A stretch of 64,000 bases of DNA from Roseisalinus antarcticus (GTDB lineage: Bacteria > Pseudomonadota > Alphaproteobacteria > Rhodobacterales > Rhodobacteraceae), in assembly GCF_900172355.1 (NCBI RefSeq), contig NZ_FWFZ01000005.1, forward strand, positions 124,001-188,000. The letters run 5' to 3'. Positions 19,601 to 26,244 of the stretch are shown in pieces. Each line of letters begins with the position of its first letter. Position 1 is the first letter of the stretch. Below the pieces are notes generated by a model. It worked only from the letters and a program-made list of their open reading frames with translations. It did no database searches and was not told the origin of the DNA. The position numbers and the translations under genes were made by a program.

Positions 19601-22600
19601 GTGGAAATCGTGGCGCCACCGGTGATCGCGTCCTTGAAATCGCCCAGCGCACCGGCCGCCTTGGCGCCGGTGGCATAGACTTGGGTGGCGGCGGTGATGG
19701 CCTCGCCCACGCTGTCGGGCCGCAGGGACAGGGTGACGCCGGTCTCCGAGATGTCGTCGATGGAAAAATAGGTGTCAAAGGCGCTGGTCGCCTGCGCCAC
19801 CAGCCCGTTCTGCAACTGTCCGGCAACGACGGTGGCGCTGCGGTCGTCGCCGGCCTCGACCGTCACGGCCCCCGCACCGCCGACCTCTCCGCCCGACACG
19901 GCAAGCCGCGCGACGATCGCCGCCGGGCCCACCTGTGACGGCAGCAGGCCGCCGCCGCTGCTGTCGCCCGCTGCCGCGAAATCGGCAGCGAATCCGTCCA
20001 GCACCGCGTCCGTCTCGGCGTCATAATCGGCCCGGTCCGATCCCTCGTCGAGCAGCGCGTCGGTGACCCCGGAAATCGCCTGGTCATCGGCGAGGTGCCC
20101 CATGTCGAGATAGCCGACAGAGCCGATCCCGCCGAAGGTGCTGGCCGAGCCGCCGCCCATCGTCAGCGAAAAGGCGCGCGCCGCATTGGTCGCCGTCACG
20201 GTCACGTCACCGCCGAAAGACACTTCGGTGATCTCGAATTCGCCCTCGCTGCCGGGGGGGATTTCCGCCTCCAGCTCGGGCGTCAGGCCGAACATGTCGA
20301 AATCCGCCTCGGCCCGGGTTTCTCCGCCCAGGCGCAGCACGCCGAGCGCGACACCGGCGCCGACATCGGAGCTCGCCTCGGTCCCCTGCAGCAGGATGTA
20401 GCTGTCCTCGCGCAGCGCCGTGACATCGAGAGCCCCCGTCAGGACCATGTTGAAGGCGCCCGGCTCGACCGTCGCCACGACGTCGCGGTCGTCCACCACC
20501 CAGGCGCCGAGCCCCGCGAGGCTGGCGCCGCCGCTGCCCGCCGCCCGACCGATCGAGACCACGCTGGCGTGGGTTTCGGACAGCGCCGACACGGCAACGC
20601 CGTCCGCACCGCCGGCCACCTCGGCGCCGATGATCCGGGCCGTGGTGTCGCGCAGGTATTCGTCGTAGGCGAGCGCACCGAGGATGTTGGTCGCGTCCCC
20701 CTCGGCCACGGCATTGGCGACGATCTGGCGCCAGGTGGCATCCCGGGCCTCGACGGTGACCTGGTTGCGGTCGAGGAACACATTCCGGTCGATCTCGGCC
20801 CGGACCCCGCCGGAGGACACCACCAGAGCCGTCGCACCGGCGACCTGCAGCTTGTCGTCCAGCATCGCGCCATTTCGCATCGCGACCGTGTCGAGCGTGC
20901 TGAGGCTGTGCGCGGTGACCGTCAGGGGGGCGGTGTCGCGGCCCGTCGGGGGGCGGGATTCCAGCAACCGGGCCACCACGTCAGAACCGTAGTCCGTCCG
21001 GGCGAAGCCCAGGGTCCCGGCCGCGTTGTTGGCGAATTGATCCGCGCTTTGCCGGTTCGTCAGCTCCAGGTCCTCCAGCGCCGAGATCGTCAGCGCCCCG
21101 GTGCTTCCGCCCTGCATGAATTCGGCCTCGGCGCGGGTCTCGAAATCGGTGACGAGACTGCCATAGGACACCGCCATGTCGGTGCCGCCGATGCTTTGCT
21201 GGTCGATCGTGTAGGCGCCCGACAGCTCGGCTGCCGTGGTCAGGGCCGGATCGTGATAGGACTGGGTGTTGTAGTTATAGGCCTCGGTCGTGCGCATCTG
21301 GTCGGAGAAGACGACCGTGCCGCCGCGCGTGCTGCCATCGTCGCCGGCGTTGCCGATGGTCGCGCTGACGCTGCTGTCGCCCAGATCCGTCAGCGCCGAG
21401 ATGGTGAAGGCCGTGTCCTCGGACGCGCTCTCGGTCGCGCCGTCGAGCATCGCCCAGAAGTTGCCCCCCTGGCCCTCGCGGTCGAAGCCGCCCAGCAGGT
21501 TCTCGTAGGGTGTGGGATAGCCGAAACTGGCCAGGGTCGCGGTCTCCGACTGATCGAGCACGAAGGCCGCGCCGTCAAAGATCCCGCCGGCGGCGCCCGA
21601 CAGGGCGCCGCGAAGCCCGTCGGTGAGCCCGGCGATCTGCGAGACCCCGCTGGTCGGGGCGGTCGCGGGAACGCTCAGCGCGTCCTCGTCCACATGGGCG
21701 TCGAGGGCGTAGGCCTCGTGGCTCGTCCGCGCGTCGATCGTCAGGTTGCCGTCGTCGGTCTGGATCTGCGCGGTGGCCGAGGCGCGGGCCGCGCTGTTGT
21801 CGTAGGACAGGATGACCGCTTCGCCCGCGCCGGTCTCGTTCCCGCCCGAGGCCGCGGTGATCGAGATGTCCTTGACGATCTCGGCCGAGATCGTCGCGTC
21901 GCCGGCCACGGTCGTCTCGCGGTAATTGGGTGTGCGCGGCACGCCGTCGTAATCCGGCAGCCGAAAGGTCGAGCCCACCAGCAGGGCGGTCGCGCTGCTG
22001 TCTCGGAAACTGGCGGCGAGGGCGATGTTGCTGGCGCTGTCCTGATCGTCGCCGCCGGCCGAGAGGCGCAGGGTCTCGCGCGACAGCGCGGTGATGTCGA
22101 GATCGCCGTTGGCGCGGATCTGGCTGTCCTGCACGATGGTCTCGGAATGGGTCTCGGACAGCGCCAAGGCCAGGGCCAGCGCCTGGTCCGCCGGGTCAAG
22201 CTGGATCCGGGTGGACGCCCGCGACGAGATCACCGTATCGCCCTGCGAGAGGATGTAGCTGCGCACCACGTGCGTCTCGGCCTCGGCCGAGACCCGGGCG
22301 GGCAGGTTCTCGGCATCGAGCGCCCCCAGGAGCGTGGCGACCGAGGCATCCGCATTGGCGACCTGCGCCGCGATGAAACTGTCCAGGACGCCCAGGCCGG
22401 TGCTGCCGAACGCGTCGTTGACGTATTGGCTGACGGCGCCGGGGGCGGCAAAGACATTGTCCTTCACGACCCGGGTGCGCAGGGTCACGTTGCGGCCCCA
22501 GATCACCGCGTCCGTGATGCTGATCCCCGCCCGCCCGACCGGAAGCGCCGCCGTGGCCAGGTCGATGCTGTCGACCATGTGCGCGTCGAGCAGGATGTCG

Positions 22601-23895
22601 CCGCCCGCGAAACCGTCCGTTCCGAAGGCCAGCAGCATCGCGCCCGGCTGGATCTCGATATCGGGCGCCTCGAGCGTGATGTCACCGGAATTGCCCGTGG
22701 ACGGATCGTTGACGTGATCGGTCCCGGCGCCGATGTTGCGGGTCGAGATGACGATGCCGCCTTCGACCACGATCTGTTCCGAGGCCTGCAGCAGGTAGTC
22801 GGCATTGCCGGTCAGCACGTCGGTGTCCACGACCTCGATCAGTTTCGGATCGACCAGGATCGCGCCGCCCTCGCCCCGGGCAGACCAGGCGCGCAGTTCG
22901 CCCTGAAGCTCGACCAGCTCCACCGCCGAGAACTCGACGAAGCCGCCCGCCCCCGCGCCCAGCGCGGCGGCCGAGACCACCGCCCCCGCGCCCAGCCGGG
23001 CAGAGCCGTCGGCAAACAGCACGACCGAGCCGCCGGGCGCGTCGCCCAGGCCCTCGGCGCCCACGACGGCCCCCCAATCGAGCGTGATGTCGCCGCCGCT
23101 GCGGGCGTCGATCCGGCCGCCGCCCTGGGCGCCCCCGGCGGTCACCCGTGCGCCGCCGTGCAGGACAAGGTCGCCGCCGGCGCGGAGCGTCACGTCGCCC
23201 ATGTTCACGGCACCGGCCATCACCGCGGTCCGGTCGCCGGCCGCGACCTCGCCCGAGATCGTGATGTCGCCCCCGGCGGTCAGGCGCACCGCCTCGCCCG
23301 CCGCGATCCGTCCGGCCACGTCGATGTCGCCGCCGCCCTGGGGATCGGTGCCGTCGGCGAAGGCGCGGACATGGTCGGCGCTGACCGCGCCATCCGGGCC
23401 GGTCAGGCCCTCGGCAAAGCCGCGGGTCGGCGTCGACAGCCCGATCCGCCCGCCAAGCACCTGCCCGCCGGAAGAGATCGTGAAGCCGTCGGGGTTGGCG
23501 ATATACATCTCTCCACCCGTGCGCCCGCCCGCCATCGACCGCAGCGTGCCGTCCACCACCGTGCGCCCGCCCGTCACGACGTTCACGGTGCCGGCCGAGC
23601 CGCGCGGCGCGTGGATGTTCACCGTCCGCCCGGCCGAGGCCCCAAGCCTGTCGAAACTGTTCACGCCGTAGCGGCCGGAAACCGTGCCGGTGCGCACGTC
23701 GGTGACCGCGCCGCGCCGCTCTACCCGCGTTTCGGTGCGCCCGTCGGCCCGCACATCCTGGGCCACGACCCGGGCCGCCGGTGCGACGGCGAGAATTGTC
23801 GAGGCCAGCAACGCCCAAAGCATGCGCCGCCGCCGACGGGAGACCATCGGCAGGGGGCATACCGTAAATGCAGGGCGTGAAATCTCGTGCAACAT
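7651..23895 (-). CDS. Giant TpsA exoprotein (filamentous-hemagglutinin-like adhesin)
   Basis: One uninterrupted 16.2-kb frame encodes about 5,414 residues. The N-terminus has a long, Arg-rich signal peptide (RRRRR, then a hydrophobic stretch ending RVVAQ). A TPS secretion domain follows with GVNSFDRLGASAG at about 78, VNVVTGG at about 104 and NPDGFTIS at 134-141, matching the family NPNGI box. The rest is a Gly/Ala/Asp-rich series of degenerate repeats alternating hydrophobic and polar residues, as expected of a right-handed beta-helix. Mature cysteines occur only as C3319/C3323 and C4724/C4727. Residues about 5215-5350 are Gly/Glu/Thr/Ser low-complexity sequence, and the chain ends in an acidic D/E tail. 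The start may instead be the Met at 23847. Expected role: surface adhesin or aggregation factor. Confidence 0.9.
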   Translation of the reverse strand: MLHEISRPAFTVCPLPMVSRRRRRMLWALLASTILAVAPAARVVAQDVRADGRTETRVERRGAVTDVRTGTVSGRYGVNSFDRLGASAGRTVNIHAPRGSAGTVNVVTGGRTVVDGTLRSMAGGRTGGEMYIANPDGFTISSGGQVLGGRIGLSTPTRGFAEGLTGPDGAVSADHVRAFADGTDPQGGGDIDVAGRIAAGEAVRLTAGGDITISGEVAAGDRTAVMAGAVNMGDVTLRAGGDLVLHGGARVTAGGAQGGGRIDARSGGDITLDWGAVVGAEGLGDAPGGSVVLFADGSARLGAGAVVSAAALGAGAGGFVEFSAVELVELQGELRAWSARGEGGAILVDPKLIEVVDTDVLTGNADYLLQASEQIVVEGGIVISTRNIGAGTDHVNDPSTGNSGDITLEAPDIEIQPGAMLLAFGTDGFAGGDILLDAHMVDSIDLATAALPVGRAGISITDAVIWGRNVTLRTRVVKDNVFAAPGAVSQYVNDAFGSTGLGVLDSFIAAQVANADASVATLLGALDAENLPARVSAEAETHVVRSYILSQGDTVISSRASTRIQLDPADQALALALALSETHSETIVQDSQIRANGDLDITALSRETLRLSAGGDDQDSASNIALAASFRDSSATALLVGSTFRLPDYDGVPRTPNYRETTVAGDATISAEIVKDISITAASGGNETGAGEAVILSYDNSAARASATAQIQTDDGNLTIDARTSHEAYALDAHVDEDALSVPATAPTSGVSQIAGLTDGLRGALSGAAGGIFDGAAFVLDQSETATLASFGYPTPYENLLGGFDREGQGGNFWAMLDGATESASEDTAFTISALTDLGDSSVSATIGNAGDDGSTRGGTVVFSDQMRTTEAYNYNTQSYHDPALTTAAELSGAYTIDQQSIGGTDMAVSYGSLVTDFETRAEAEFMQGGSTGALTISALEDLELTNRQSADQFANNAAGTLGFARTDYGSDVVARLLESRPPTGRDTAPLTVTAHSLSTLDTVAMRNGAMLDDKLQVAGATALVVSSGGVRAEIDRNVFLDRNQVTVEARDATWRQIVANAVAEGDATNILGALAYDEYLRDTTARIIGAEVAGGADGVAVSALSETHASVVSIGRAAGSGGASLAGLGAWVVDDRDVVATVEPGAFNMVLTGALDVTALREDSYILLQGTEASSDVGAGVALGVLRLGGETRAEADFDMFGLTPELEAEIPPGSEGEFEITEVSFGGDVTVTATNAARAFSLTMGGGSASTFGGIGSVGYLDMGHLADDQAISGVTDALLDEGSDRADYDAETDAVLDGFAADFAAAGDSSGGGLLPSQVGPAAIVARLAVSGGEVGGAGAVTVEAGDDRSATVVAGQLQNGLVAQATSAFDTYFSIDDISETGVTLSLRPDSVGEAITAATQVYATGAKAAGALGDFKDAITGGATISTDATTVGAAAGVAIIGGAVSALLDMTAQDTGSAEGSVAAGTLDVSSRNAAGAAALAFGAQVGSSSLGASVGHARLNQLTTAAVEAGSASAGRVTVTAANTGRATTIGGVAQVATNSLAAGAAIILADMDAATLAELRDTAVGGISGVTVDAAESGSALSVALSAGGAPGGGALVGTIGATSQRSLVRAVARDSTVSSFAGDIAVTARQTAVTNAVTGQGAGASSLAIGAAISDVTLRGVTEALALDATLLTIGAGGDVIVSATADRRVNAAALGANVGGTAGLTGSISLITREDVVRAEVAASEVTSGDSILVEALADVTFAALGGGEEGGLAGLGAANVNLAGGGSVGVGVSVSALRSAGTVEALVSDDSALNALGTATGGGVAGHRRSEADDFGTLAAQTYHGVAVVVDAASEVSLLSLSASAAGAVAVSVQVPVVSVTDTVRSRITGSSVDSGADIAIVAGNRAELSLLSLIAQGSGSVSGGADIEAITLARTTEAVSDGADLTAERDIVIEAISPDTVTTWSGSFSVGGAVAISGVIQSLLAESETIARVEGGSLMAGDDFEIAAAAPRAVVQNAVNATAAGQAGIGGTVLHLLARDTTIAEVGDDTLFGQASLEIGDDGTIAASATLDVQSVVVSGALGTVGVAGSVLVAKSEQVVAARLGRNAELTEGSLDDLTISAAQHLLHSATLGNVTAAGVAVGASILSLSGGNTVLAEIADLADVAADGEVSVLAELDRDVTGTSLAFGGGALAFQGSATLMGFGRTVEDSETSGTLALIEGDLVEQDALDYGAGDAAAQQSLDAATAARQAIAAAGGLVVPDGVTARIGALTEVDAEQAITVSATEIGALDATSGGVAIGSIAATAGFTKLRLGTEVSAEIAEGADLYSPGAVTISAVSDVDTGTPQTIAGAGGAIAGFGAVTETHADRQVAVNVADAARIGDDGAGTAAILLEARETGATNARADGGGIAAVAVGGVFATTRNASQVSVTLPGDGIATISGDDVSLRATRAGAVEARGIGLAGGVVAGAGVDVAAYDASAVAVDIGTSLLTAAGVLEIAATSQADVLARGTGGTLALGAGLGVTLSRAERTAEIDVRGAGASLTAGSLAVTALDAASTLEEGASSITARTFSATGGAASLGGAITTLLGDSRATVDLSLAGLEVENNADFLSGTNGLLDATSTGLNLGLYAGGANLTTLDSDADAALTVTLTGAGEVGGALRLDVDQVEDVTVDALSGTGALYAVNAAEIDMSLGGTGTLNLDGGGELTVGGTLGADIYRGLTFAADSDSLKASIAGFGGSRIDIDVDSDSAITLDGQITAGGYDAGIVTDLTKRDPGYSGRIGSLGVLDGTSLQSDTDVDLTAVLTVADGARLTQVGADSFIDVGTRFAITSLYDLSDSVKIDTGGGIAIPSARSEIEVDATDIAIRIGDAEILTDSGIDILILSDVAIATEAYVNVYGVAGSPYAEAVSDYDAAQAVELAAGARILSNEGGVVINAGSDTAGGQSADITSELRVWNRTAVPIGRTPYAESRNVQTNAVTIAGGADLRAANDVVLVAGAGAVDTYSYGIASDLYREAGEAVVNALGDLVGAEDVSLDTEVGVTRETLTNTVTIDGFVESGTNYFQELRADDSGITTLTDGITAELIADADVRAELEDALDQLETDLEEAYGDPLLTTRLEYEIARVERILNDLGSDPIDLIRVDNAYAAAGDIEITADVLGGSGTLVSHGDATIQIYNEGPAIVEVVDALIPYRGGGLITLNEIPLTAADAPDALTLQASSTADIAAVPIISVENLYADDGLSGDIYVTGTVENLRGTVSLFTADGNILVLGGAIEAQQVDIQSGGDFLLSAAYDDALVNLNASPLATHAGIMEWSLSGLVSSCATDCIVEDIDEFATVGREVLPGGAVTAAGNIFIYANNAVNINGLVQSGITDYEVLIREGVDLAFDLLPAGQAVPVLYSPAPTETSPSEQYLGDLFELVSGNVVVRYDTEAEVLVLDPVVANGGLIEIVGQIVSTGNGELSAAHGFAQIDVVNESDYALVINDLSTGYGEGANGLIRIVDLNRPAATGDGFVVTEFTQAPDGKVTRTVTGASTTIPLLTLLDTPVYEVEDAYRVAFALGDISERLDGTYELDESAPGVLNRDWDLFYDYGNALDGNGNLIVLDTAEIAGNPRSSEILLLDAGENPFEAIFSDGRDPFGGWMVDPLNDEVVPELSAWLDPLLTALGSDTLAEIIADNEYARISRDLVALSPPVETTQIYNLLETDNIATSDTDPLLDVYGYRQFRGESTTTQDYNLHFLFAGEDIDVGFHGHDSGALTIDSVGDVIFDGAVYNRSGPTTVLSDGTILANSATNPFEVNKLTLDAGGDIGRAAVYGASGLAQGTVGVVAGPASGLGLADRLGGGARVVLPLAERLAEAELGTFRIDQDESFGLDVLAGGDARIEELTGTMEILTAGAQNDLLLRAANSVMTHRFSTTPVLAAADRVRFETTAGSVGTLDAPITFTARVVSADTGGDINLLTATDQALQVNRLISATGDVSLVSTIASIWDNNTVARVDRRLEDDTLTALWDDLGLRATDASGTPETTRGPALIAAVEDARTAAYFDYWTTRLAAGAYDPAFTVSLSAADTAVLEARDLGAGEIATLEAAATDRYHGLHAEWGDTEYDPSYRYTVTAAERADLQTGQYWSDVELGLGLRRSLILEVTDTEPVVEEPNVSGRDVNLASGASIGRDRNPYVIDSATGLTEEALAELWTAERIDLTVGPDTVEIARVDDLDIAATGQVVAIAADDVLIGSEQSIEILYADAGAQLRIKSADALTRAPDGVVLPHLLRAQDIVLEAAAGGIGAIGEPLLIDQLAGGALVARAGGAVRLTAPTSDMAVSEVFSETGVVLVTATGSIRDHGASDGVDILADSVALLSAGDIGAAGDALDIQMRGGAGSVSAVALGGPLDLALLGGNVTAGLIGSVAGDVTIVVPDGDLTLFGLADPALAALFQSDVLDADATATEPGLATLQTLLPQGGGSGILDLVTGPELSDSNIAAAGGGFAGFTGGAVDLSDRLSSTRVFLADRLSATGDRLSELDPGAGTGGTDVPSSSDFPLLPSIHAGGELFLDVGGSVLGREGAALDIRAVEAADLRVGASFGSRNDYIVTRVANGDIAGDATLALRDHDRTDAVAPDYYIANIGDLRLVIANLTEGESTLRLATVGDLELDAEARLRGGTIWLAALGNDDRGGISGISIDDAVTVEADALGLLTTGAVTVAGSDSLSLADSDLYLVANDLRFDGACADCGVLSVTGDHRIGIVSQGSVDLAEVSAPEGTVDILTSNYGAIRLDRLTADEVTLLTRLGTVEIGTLIAGDARIVANGSVLPGDYDVARSLSIDALSIGLSAEDPLVILGQEDPATVDLFGDYGIFATFSDGDLYTADRLAAGEEGLGITVDATSDGVGILTVGAVTTEGSPVVITSDVLTISDDILSDGGDVTLRSLIGALRMAEFTAVDAGNGHITVTSAGDMFLSSLRSVGLDPDAPMILVSATESLSSVAANAATISAGILGEARVGLYAGAIADTGPAGFWVDAGQLDAAVGFGDLHLISTLAATTILSLKNLGGGAIEFVGLGDILLSDAALESVDLFGGGATGDISLNSNYGDIFGDISSLVGGAVTLLAPEGQIGSAADPLTLPTEDQTLRIGANGEVALAVTGDIAAEFIVSETAPVTVTASGAATITGLAGAAPASVTATGIDATQLEEGALVPTAPAIDALISPARYRDLVVGPQGAITLVETGDSGGETGGETGGETGGETGGGDAGGDETGGAGTGDGDTESGAAGDGDAGGADSGGTFVGSGEDGGSDTGGDDTDGGQTSDGDPGTGTGTGSSGAGSGGSEAAGGDTGSDGAGAGETGGDGTEAAESDGAGQSPPPNNPLTRLFGPGGGSGVGASGGQFGAGVLDVTRTGGVTFGWQTADDDEEDEEDDEEGAEE
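8175..8240 (-). repeat. In-frame 12-bp tandem repeats encoding Glu-Thr-Gly-Gly units in tpsA
   Basis: Near-identical 12-base units (GCCGGTTTCTCC on the + strand, with variants) repeat about four to five times in frame, giving consecutive ETGG units. They open the low-complexity stalk before the acidic C-terminus of the adhesin. Such tracts change length easily by slippage, and a change of whole units keeps the frame. Confidence 0.7.
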
Positions 23896-23959
23896 CCCTC
23901 TTCGAAATCGCTACGGTTGAATATGGAGACATCATAGGCGGACCCGGGCTTCGCCACAT

Positions 23960-24000
23960 CGGACGTTCGTCCGAGGCCGGTCCAAAAAGCATCTTTGGAC
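23960..24000. promoter_or_regulatory. Two dyads between tpsA and divergent luxR
   Basis: CGGACG-TT-CGTCCG (23960-23973) is a perfect 6-2-6 inverted repeat. GTCCAAA-N7-TTTGGAC (23980-24000) is a perfect 7-7-7 inverted repeat, a size and symmetry typical of LuxR-type operators. Both lie in the gap shared by the leftward tpsA and the rightward luxR gene. I infer that the LuxR protein binds one or both to control the adhesin and itself. Confidence 0.5.
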
Positions 24001-24073
24001 AAACGGCTTGCGCTTTCTTCAGAAGAGGCCACCATTGACCCTGCGGCAAGGAGGGTGGAGCAAGGAGGTCGGG

Positions 24074-25183
24074 ATGGACGCAACGCAGGATGGGCTGGTG
24101 CAGTCGATCGGGCTGATCTACGGCGCGGTCGCGGGATCGACGGACTGGTCCGAGGCCCTGAACGCGCTGGCCGACCAATGCGGACTCGAAAACGCCGCGC
24201 TGGTCGTCGCCGACCGCCGGCTGGGCCTCGCCGAGGTCATCACCCCGCGGGCCGACCCCGCCGTGGTCGCCGCCTATTCCGACCATTGGTGGGCGCTGGA
24301 CCCGACGATTCCCGGGACGATCAACGCCGCCGCGGGCCAGGTCACCTCGCTGGAGACGACGGGCCGCGACCTTTATCGCGGGTCGGAGTTCCACAACGAC
24401 TTCTGGCGCCGCTCGGGGCTGGGGGCAGAGCGGTTGGCCTCGAACCTCGTGACCGGCGGCGAGGCCTTCGCCTCGGTGGTGGTGCAGGCCGGGCAGGTGC
24501 GCGACACGATCTCGACCAACGCGGAACGGGTCTTCGGCGCCATCGTCCCGCACCTGATCCAGGCCGTTCAGATCATGCGCCGGCTTCAGACCCTGGAGGT
24601 CGCGTGCGCCGCCGCCACGACCGCGGCCGCCCAGAACGCGACCCTGGCGATCGCGGTGGACGGTTCGCGCCGGCCCGTCGTCGACGAGCCGGGCGCGGAG
24701 GACAATCTGCGCCAATCATCGGTCTTCCGCCTGCGGCACGGGGTGCTTACACTGGCCAGCCCGGCCGACGACAACCGCTTCGGCCAGTTGGTCGAGAGCT
24801 GCGCGGCGCCGGGTCTGGGCCTGCGCGGCGGGGTGATGCAGCTGACCGGTGCGCCGGAGGTCGAGCTTGAGGTGCTGCCCTGGACGCCGCCGGGGGCCGG
24901 CGACGCGCAGCCGCTCTGGCGTCATCCGGTGGCGTTGGTGATCCTTCGGGACCGCGCGGCGCAGACACGGCTCGTTCGCCAGAGGTTCCGGGACCGCTTC
25001 GGCCTGACCCGGGCCGAGACGCGGCTCGCCTTCGAGATCGTGGCCGGCGGCGGGCGCGAGGCCGTGGCCGAGCGGCTGGGCATCAGCCTGTCCACCGCCC
25101 GGACGCACCTGTCGCGGGTATTCGAGAAGACCGGGACCCGGCGGCAATCGGAGCTGGTCGCGCTGATCCTTGGCGGCGGCTGA
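24074..25183 (+). CDS. LuxR-family transcriptional regulator divergent from tpsA
   Basis: A 369-residue regulator. The ATG at 24074 is chosen because AAGGAGG lies just before it, a near-perfect Shine-Dalgarno; an earlier in-frame ATG at 24008 lacks one. The C-terminal 65 residues are a LuxR helix-turn-helix: LTRAETRLAFEIVAGG, AVAERLGISLSTARTHLSR, FEKTGTRRQSELVAL. The roughly 300-residue N-terminal part has no motif I recognise with confidence and is not an obvious autoinducer-binding or receiver domain. No luxI gene is nearby. It is divergent from the giant adhesin gene, with two dyads between them, so the adhesin operon is its most likely target. Confidence 0.85.
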   Translation: MDATQDGLVQSIGLIYGAVAGSTDWSEALNALADQCGLENAALVVADRRLGLAEVITPRADPAVVAAYSDHWWALDPTIPGTINAAAGQVTSLETTGRDLYRGSEFHNDFWRRSGLGAERLASNLVTGGEAFASVVVQAGQVRDTISTNAERVFGAIVPHLIQAVQIMRRLQTLEVACAAATTAAAQNATLAIAVDGSRRPVVDEPGAEDNLRQSSVFRLRHGVLTLASPADDNRFGQLVESCAAPGLGLRGGVMQLTGAPEVELEVLPWTPPGAGDAQPLWRHPVALVILRDRAAQTRLVRQRFRDRFGLTRAETRLAFEIVAGGGREAVAERLGISLSTARTHLSRVFEKTGTRRQSELVALILGGG

Positions 25184-25214
25184 TGGCCCGGCATCCGGAG
25201 TGCGCGACGCCGAC

Positions 25215-25228
25215 TTGACATGGATCAG
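25215..25228 (+). promoter_or_regulatory. FNR/FnrL-like box upstream of cbpA
   Basis: TTGAC-ATGG-ATCAG matches the FNR consensus TTGAT-N4-ATCAA at eight of ten positions, and TTGAC-type half-sites are common for FnrL in Rhodobacterales. It lies 92 bases before the cbpA start. The same TTGACA could alternatively be a sigma-70 -35 element. Oxygen control of the chaperone pair is inference. Confidence 0.45.
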
Positions 25229-25320
25229 GGATTGTCGCGCCGCCCCGGGCTCAACTAGGCGCATGTTGCGACGGTGTGGCGGCGGGCCTGCCCCGGCACC
25301 GGACGCTGAAGGACCGGACC

Positions 25321-26244
25321 ATGGCAGATGATCCCTACAAGGCGCTTGGCCTCACGAGCGCCGCGACCACGGCCGAGATCAAGAAGGCCTATCGCAAGCT
25401 GGTGCGCGAGAGCCACCCCGACCTGCATCCCGACGATCCGGGCGCCGCGGGGCGGTTCAAGACGATCGCGGCCGCCTACGAGCTGCTGAAGGATCCCGAG
25501 ACCCGCAGACGATTCGACGCCGGAGAGATCGACGCCTCGGGGGCCGAACGCCCGCCGCGCCAATATTACCGGGATTTCGCCGACGCGACCGGCAACCCCT
25601 ATGCCCAGGGGCGCGGGTTCTCGCAGGAGGTGGACCCCGAGGACATCTTTTCTGAATTCCTGCGGGGCCGGGGCCGCGGGCGGGGCTTCTCGGCCCCAGG
25701 CGCGGATCAGCGCTATACGCTGGAGGTCGATTTTCTGGATGCGGTGCGCGGCTCGGAAACCCGCATCACCCTGCCCGATGGCAAGGGGCTGGCGGTCAGG
25801 ATCCCGGCGGGCACGGCCGACGGCCAGACCCTGCGCCTGCGCGGAAAGGGCGGGCCGGGGACCGGCGGCGCCCCGGCGGGCGATGCGCTGATCGCGCTGA
25901 CCGTGCGCCCCCACCCGGTCTTTCGACGCGAAGGCGACGACATTCTGGTGACCCTGCCGATCACCATCGACGAGGCCATACTGGGCGGCAAGGTCAGCAC
26001 GCCGACGATCGACGGGCCGGTGGGGCTGACCATCCCCGCCGGCGCCAGTTCCGGCCGGGTGCTGCGGCTGCGCGGGCGCGGCGTGCCGGCCTCGGGCAAG
26101 CGGGCCGCCGGCGACCAGCGGGTCGAGCTGAAGATCACGGCGCCGCCGGAGATCGACGCGGAGCTGCGGGCGTTCATGGAGACATGGCGCGAGCGCCACG
26201 GCTACGATCCGCGCGGCGACTTGCTGAAGAGGGGGGCGAAATGA
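25321..26244 (+). CDS. cbpA: DnaJ-class co-chaperone, CbpA-like
   Basis: A 307-residue type-II J-domain protein. The J domain occupies residues 1-70 with HPD at 32-34 (RESHPDLHPD). A Gly/Phe/Arg-rich linker (about 75-130, including GRGRGRGFSAPG) and two C-terminal peptide-binding subdomains follow, containing GSETRITLPDGK, IPAGTADGQTLRLRGKG and IPAGASSGRVLRLRGRG. There is no CxxCxGxG zinc domain, so it is CbpA-like rather than DnaJ proper. It stimulates DnaK ATPase in the cytoplasm. Its stop overlaps the start of the cbpM-like gene by ATGA, the classic pairing. An FNR-like box lies upstream. Confidence 0.9.
   Translation: MADDPYKALGLTSAATTAEIKKAYRKLVRESHPDLHPDDPGAAGRFKTIAAAYELLKDPETRRRFDAGEIDASGAERPPRQYYRDFADATGNPYAQGRGFSQEVDPEDIFSEFLRGRGRGRGFSAPGADQRYTLEVDFLDAVRGSETRITLPDGKGLAVRIPAGTADGQTLRLRGKGGPGTGGAPAGDALIALTVRPHPVFRREGDDILVTLPITIDEAILGGKVSTPTIDGPVGLTIPAGASSGRVLRLRGRGVPASGKRAAGDQRVELKITAPPEIDAELRAFMETWRERHGYDPRGDLLKRGAK

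Noticed and set aside
20095-23880. A second long + strand open frame opposite the tpsA N-terminal region
   Set aside because: Same reasons: antisense shadow with no recognisable domain, against a clear TPS secretion domain on the other strand.
7651-23895. Contact-dependent inhibition (CdiA) toxin
   Set aside because: No VENN-type boundary, no C-terminal toxin domain and no small immunity gene after it; the chain ends in a low-complexity acidic tail and the transporter gene follows.
24008-24073. Earlier start of the LuxR gene
   Set aside because: No ribosome site at 24008, while AAGGAGG directly precedes the ATG at 24074.
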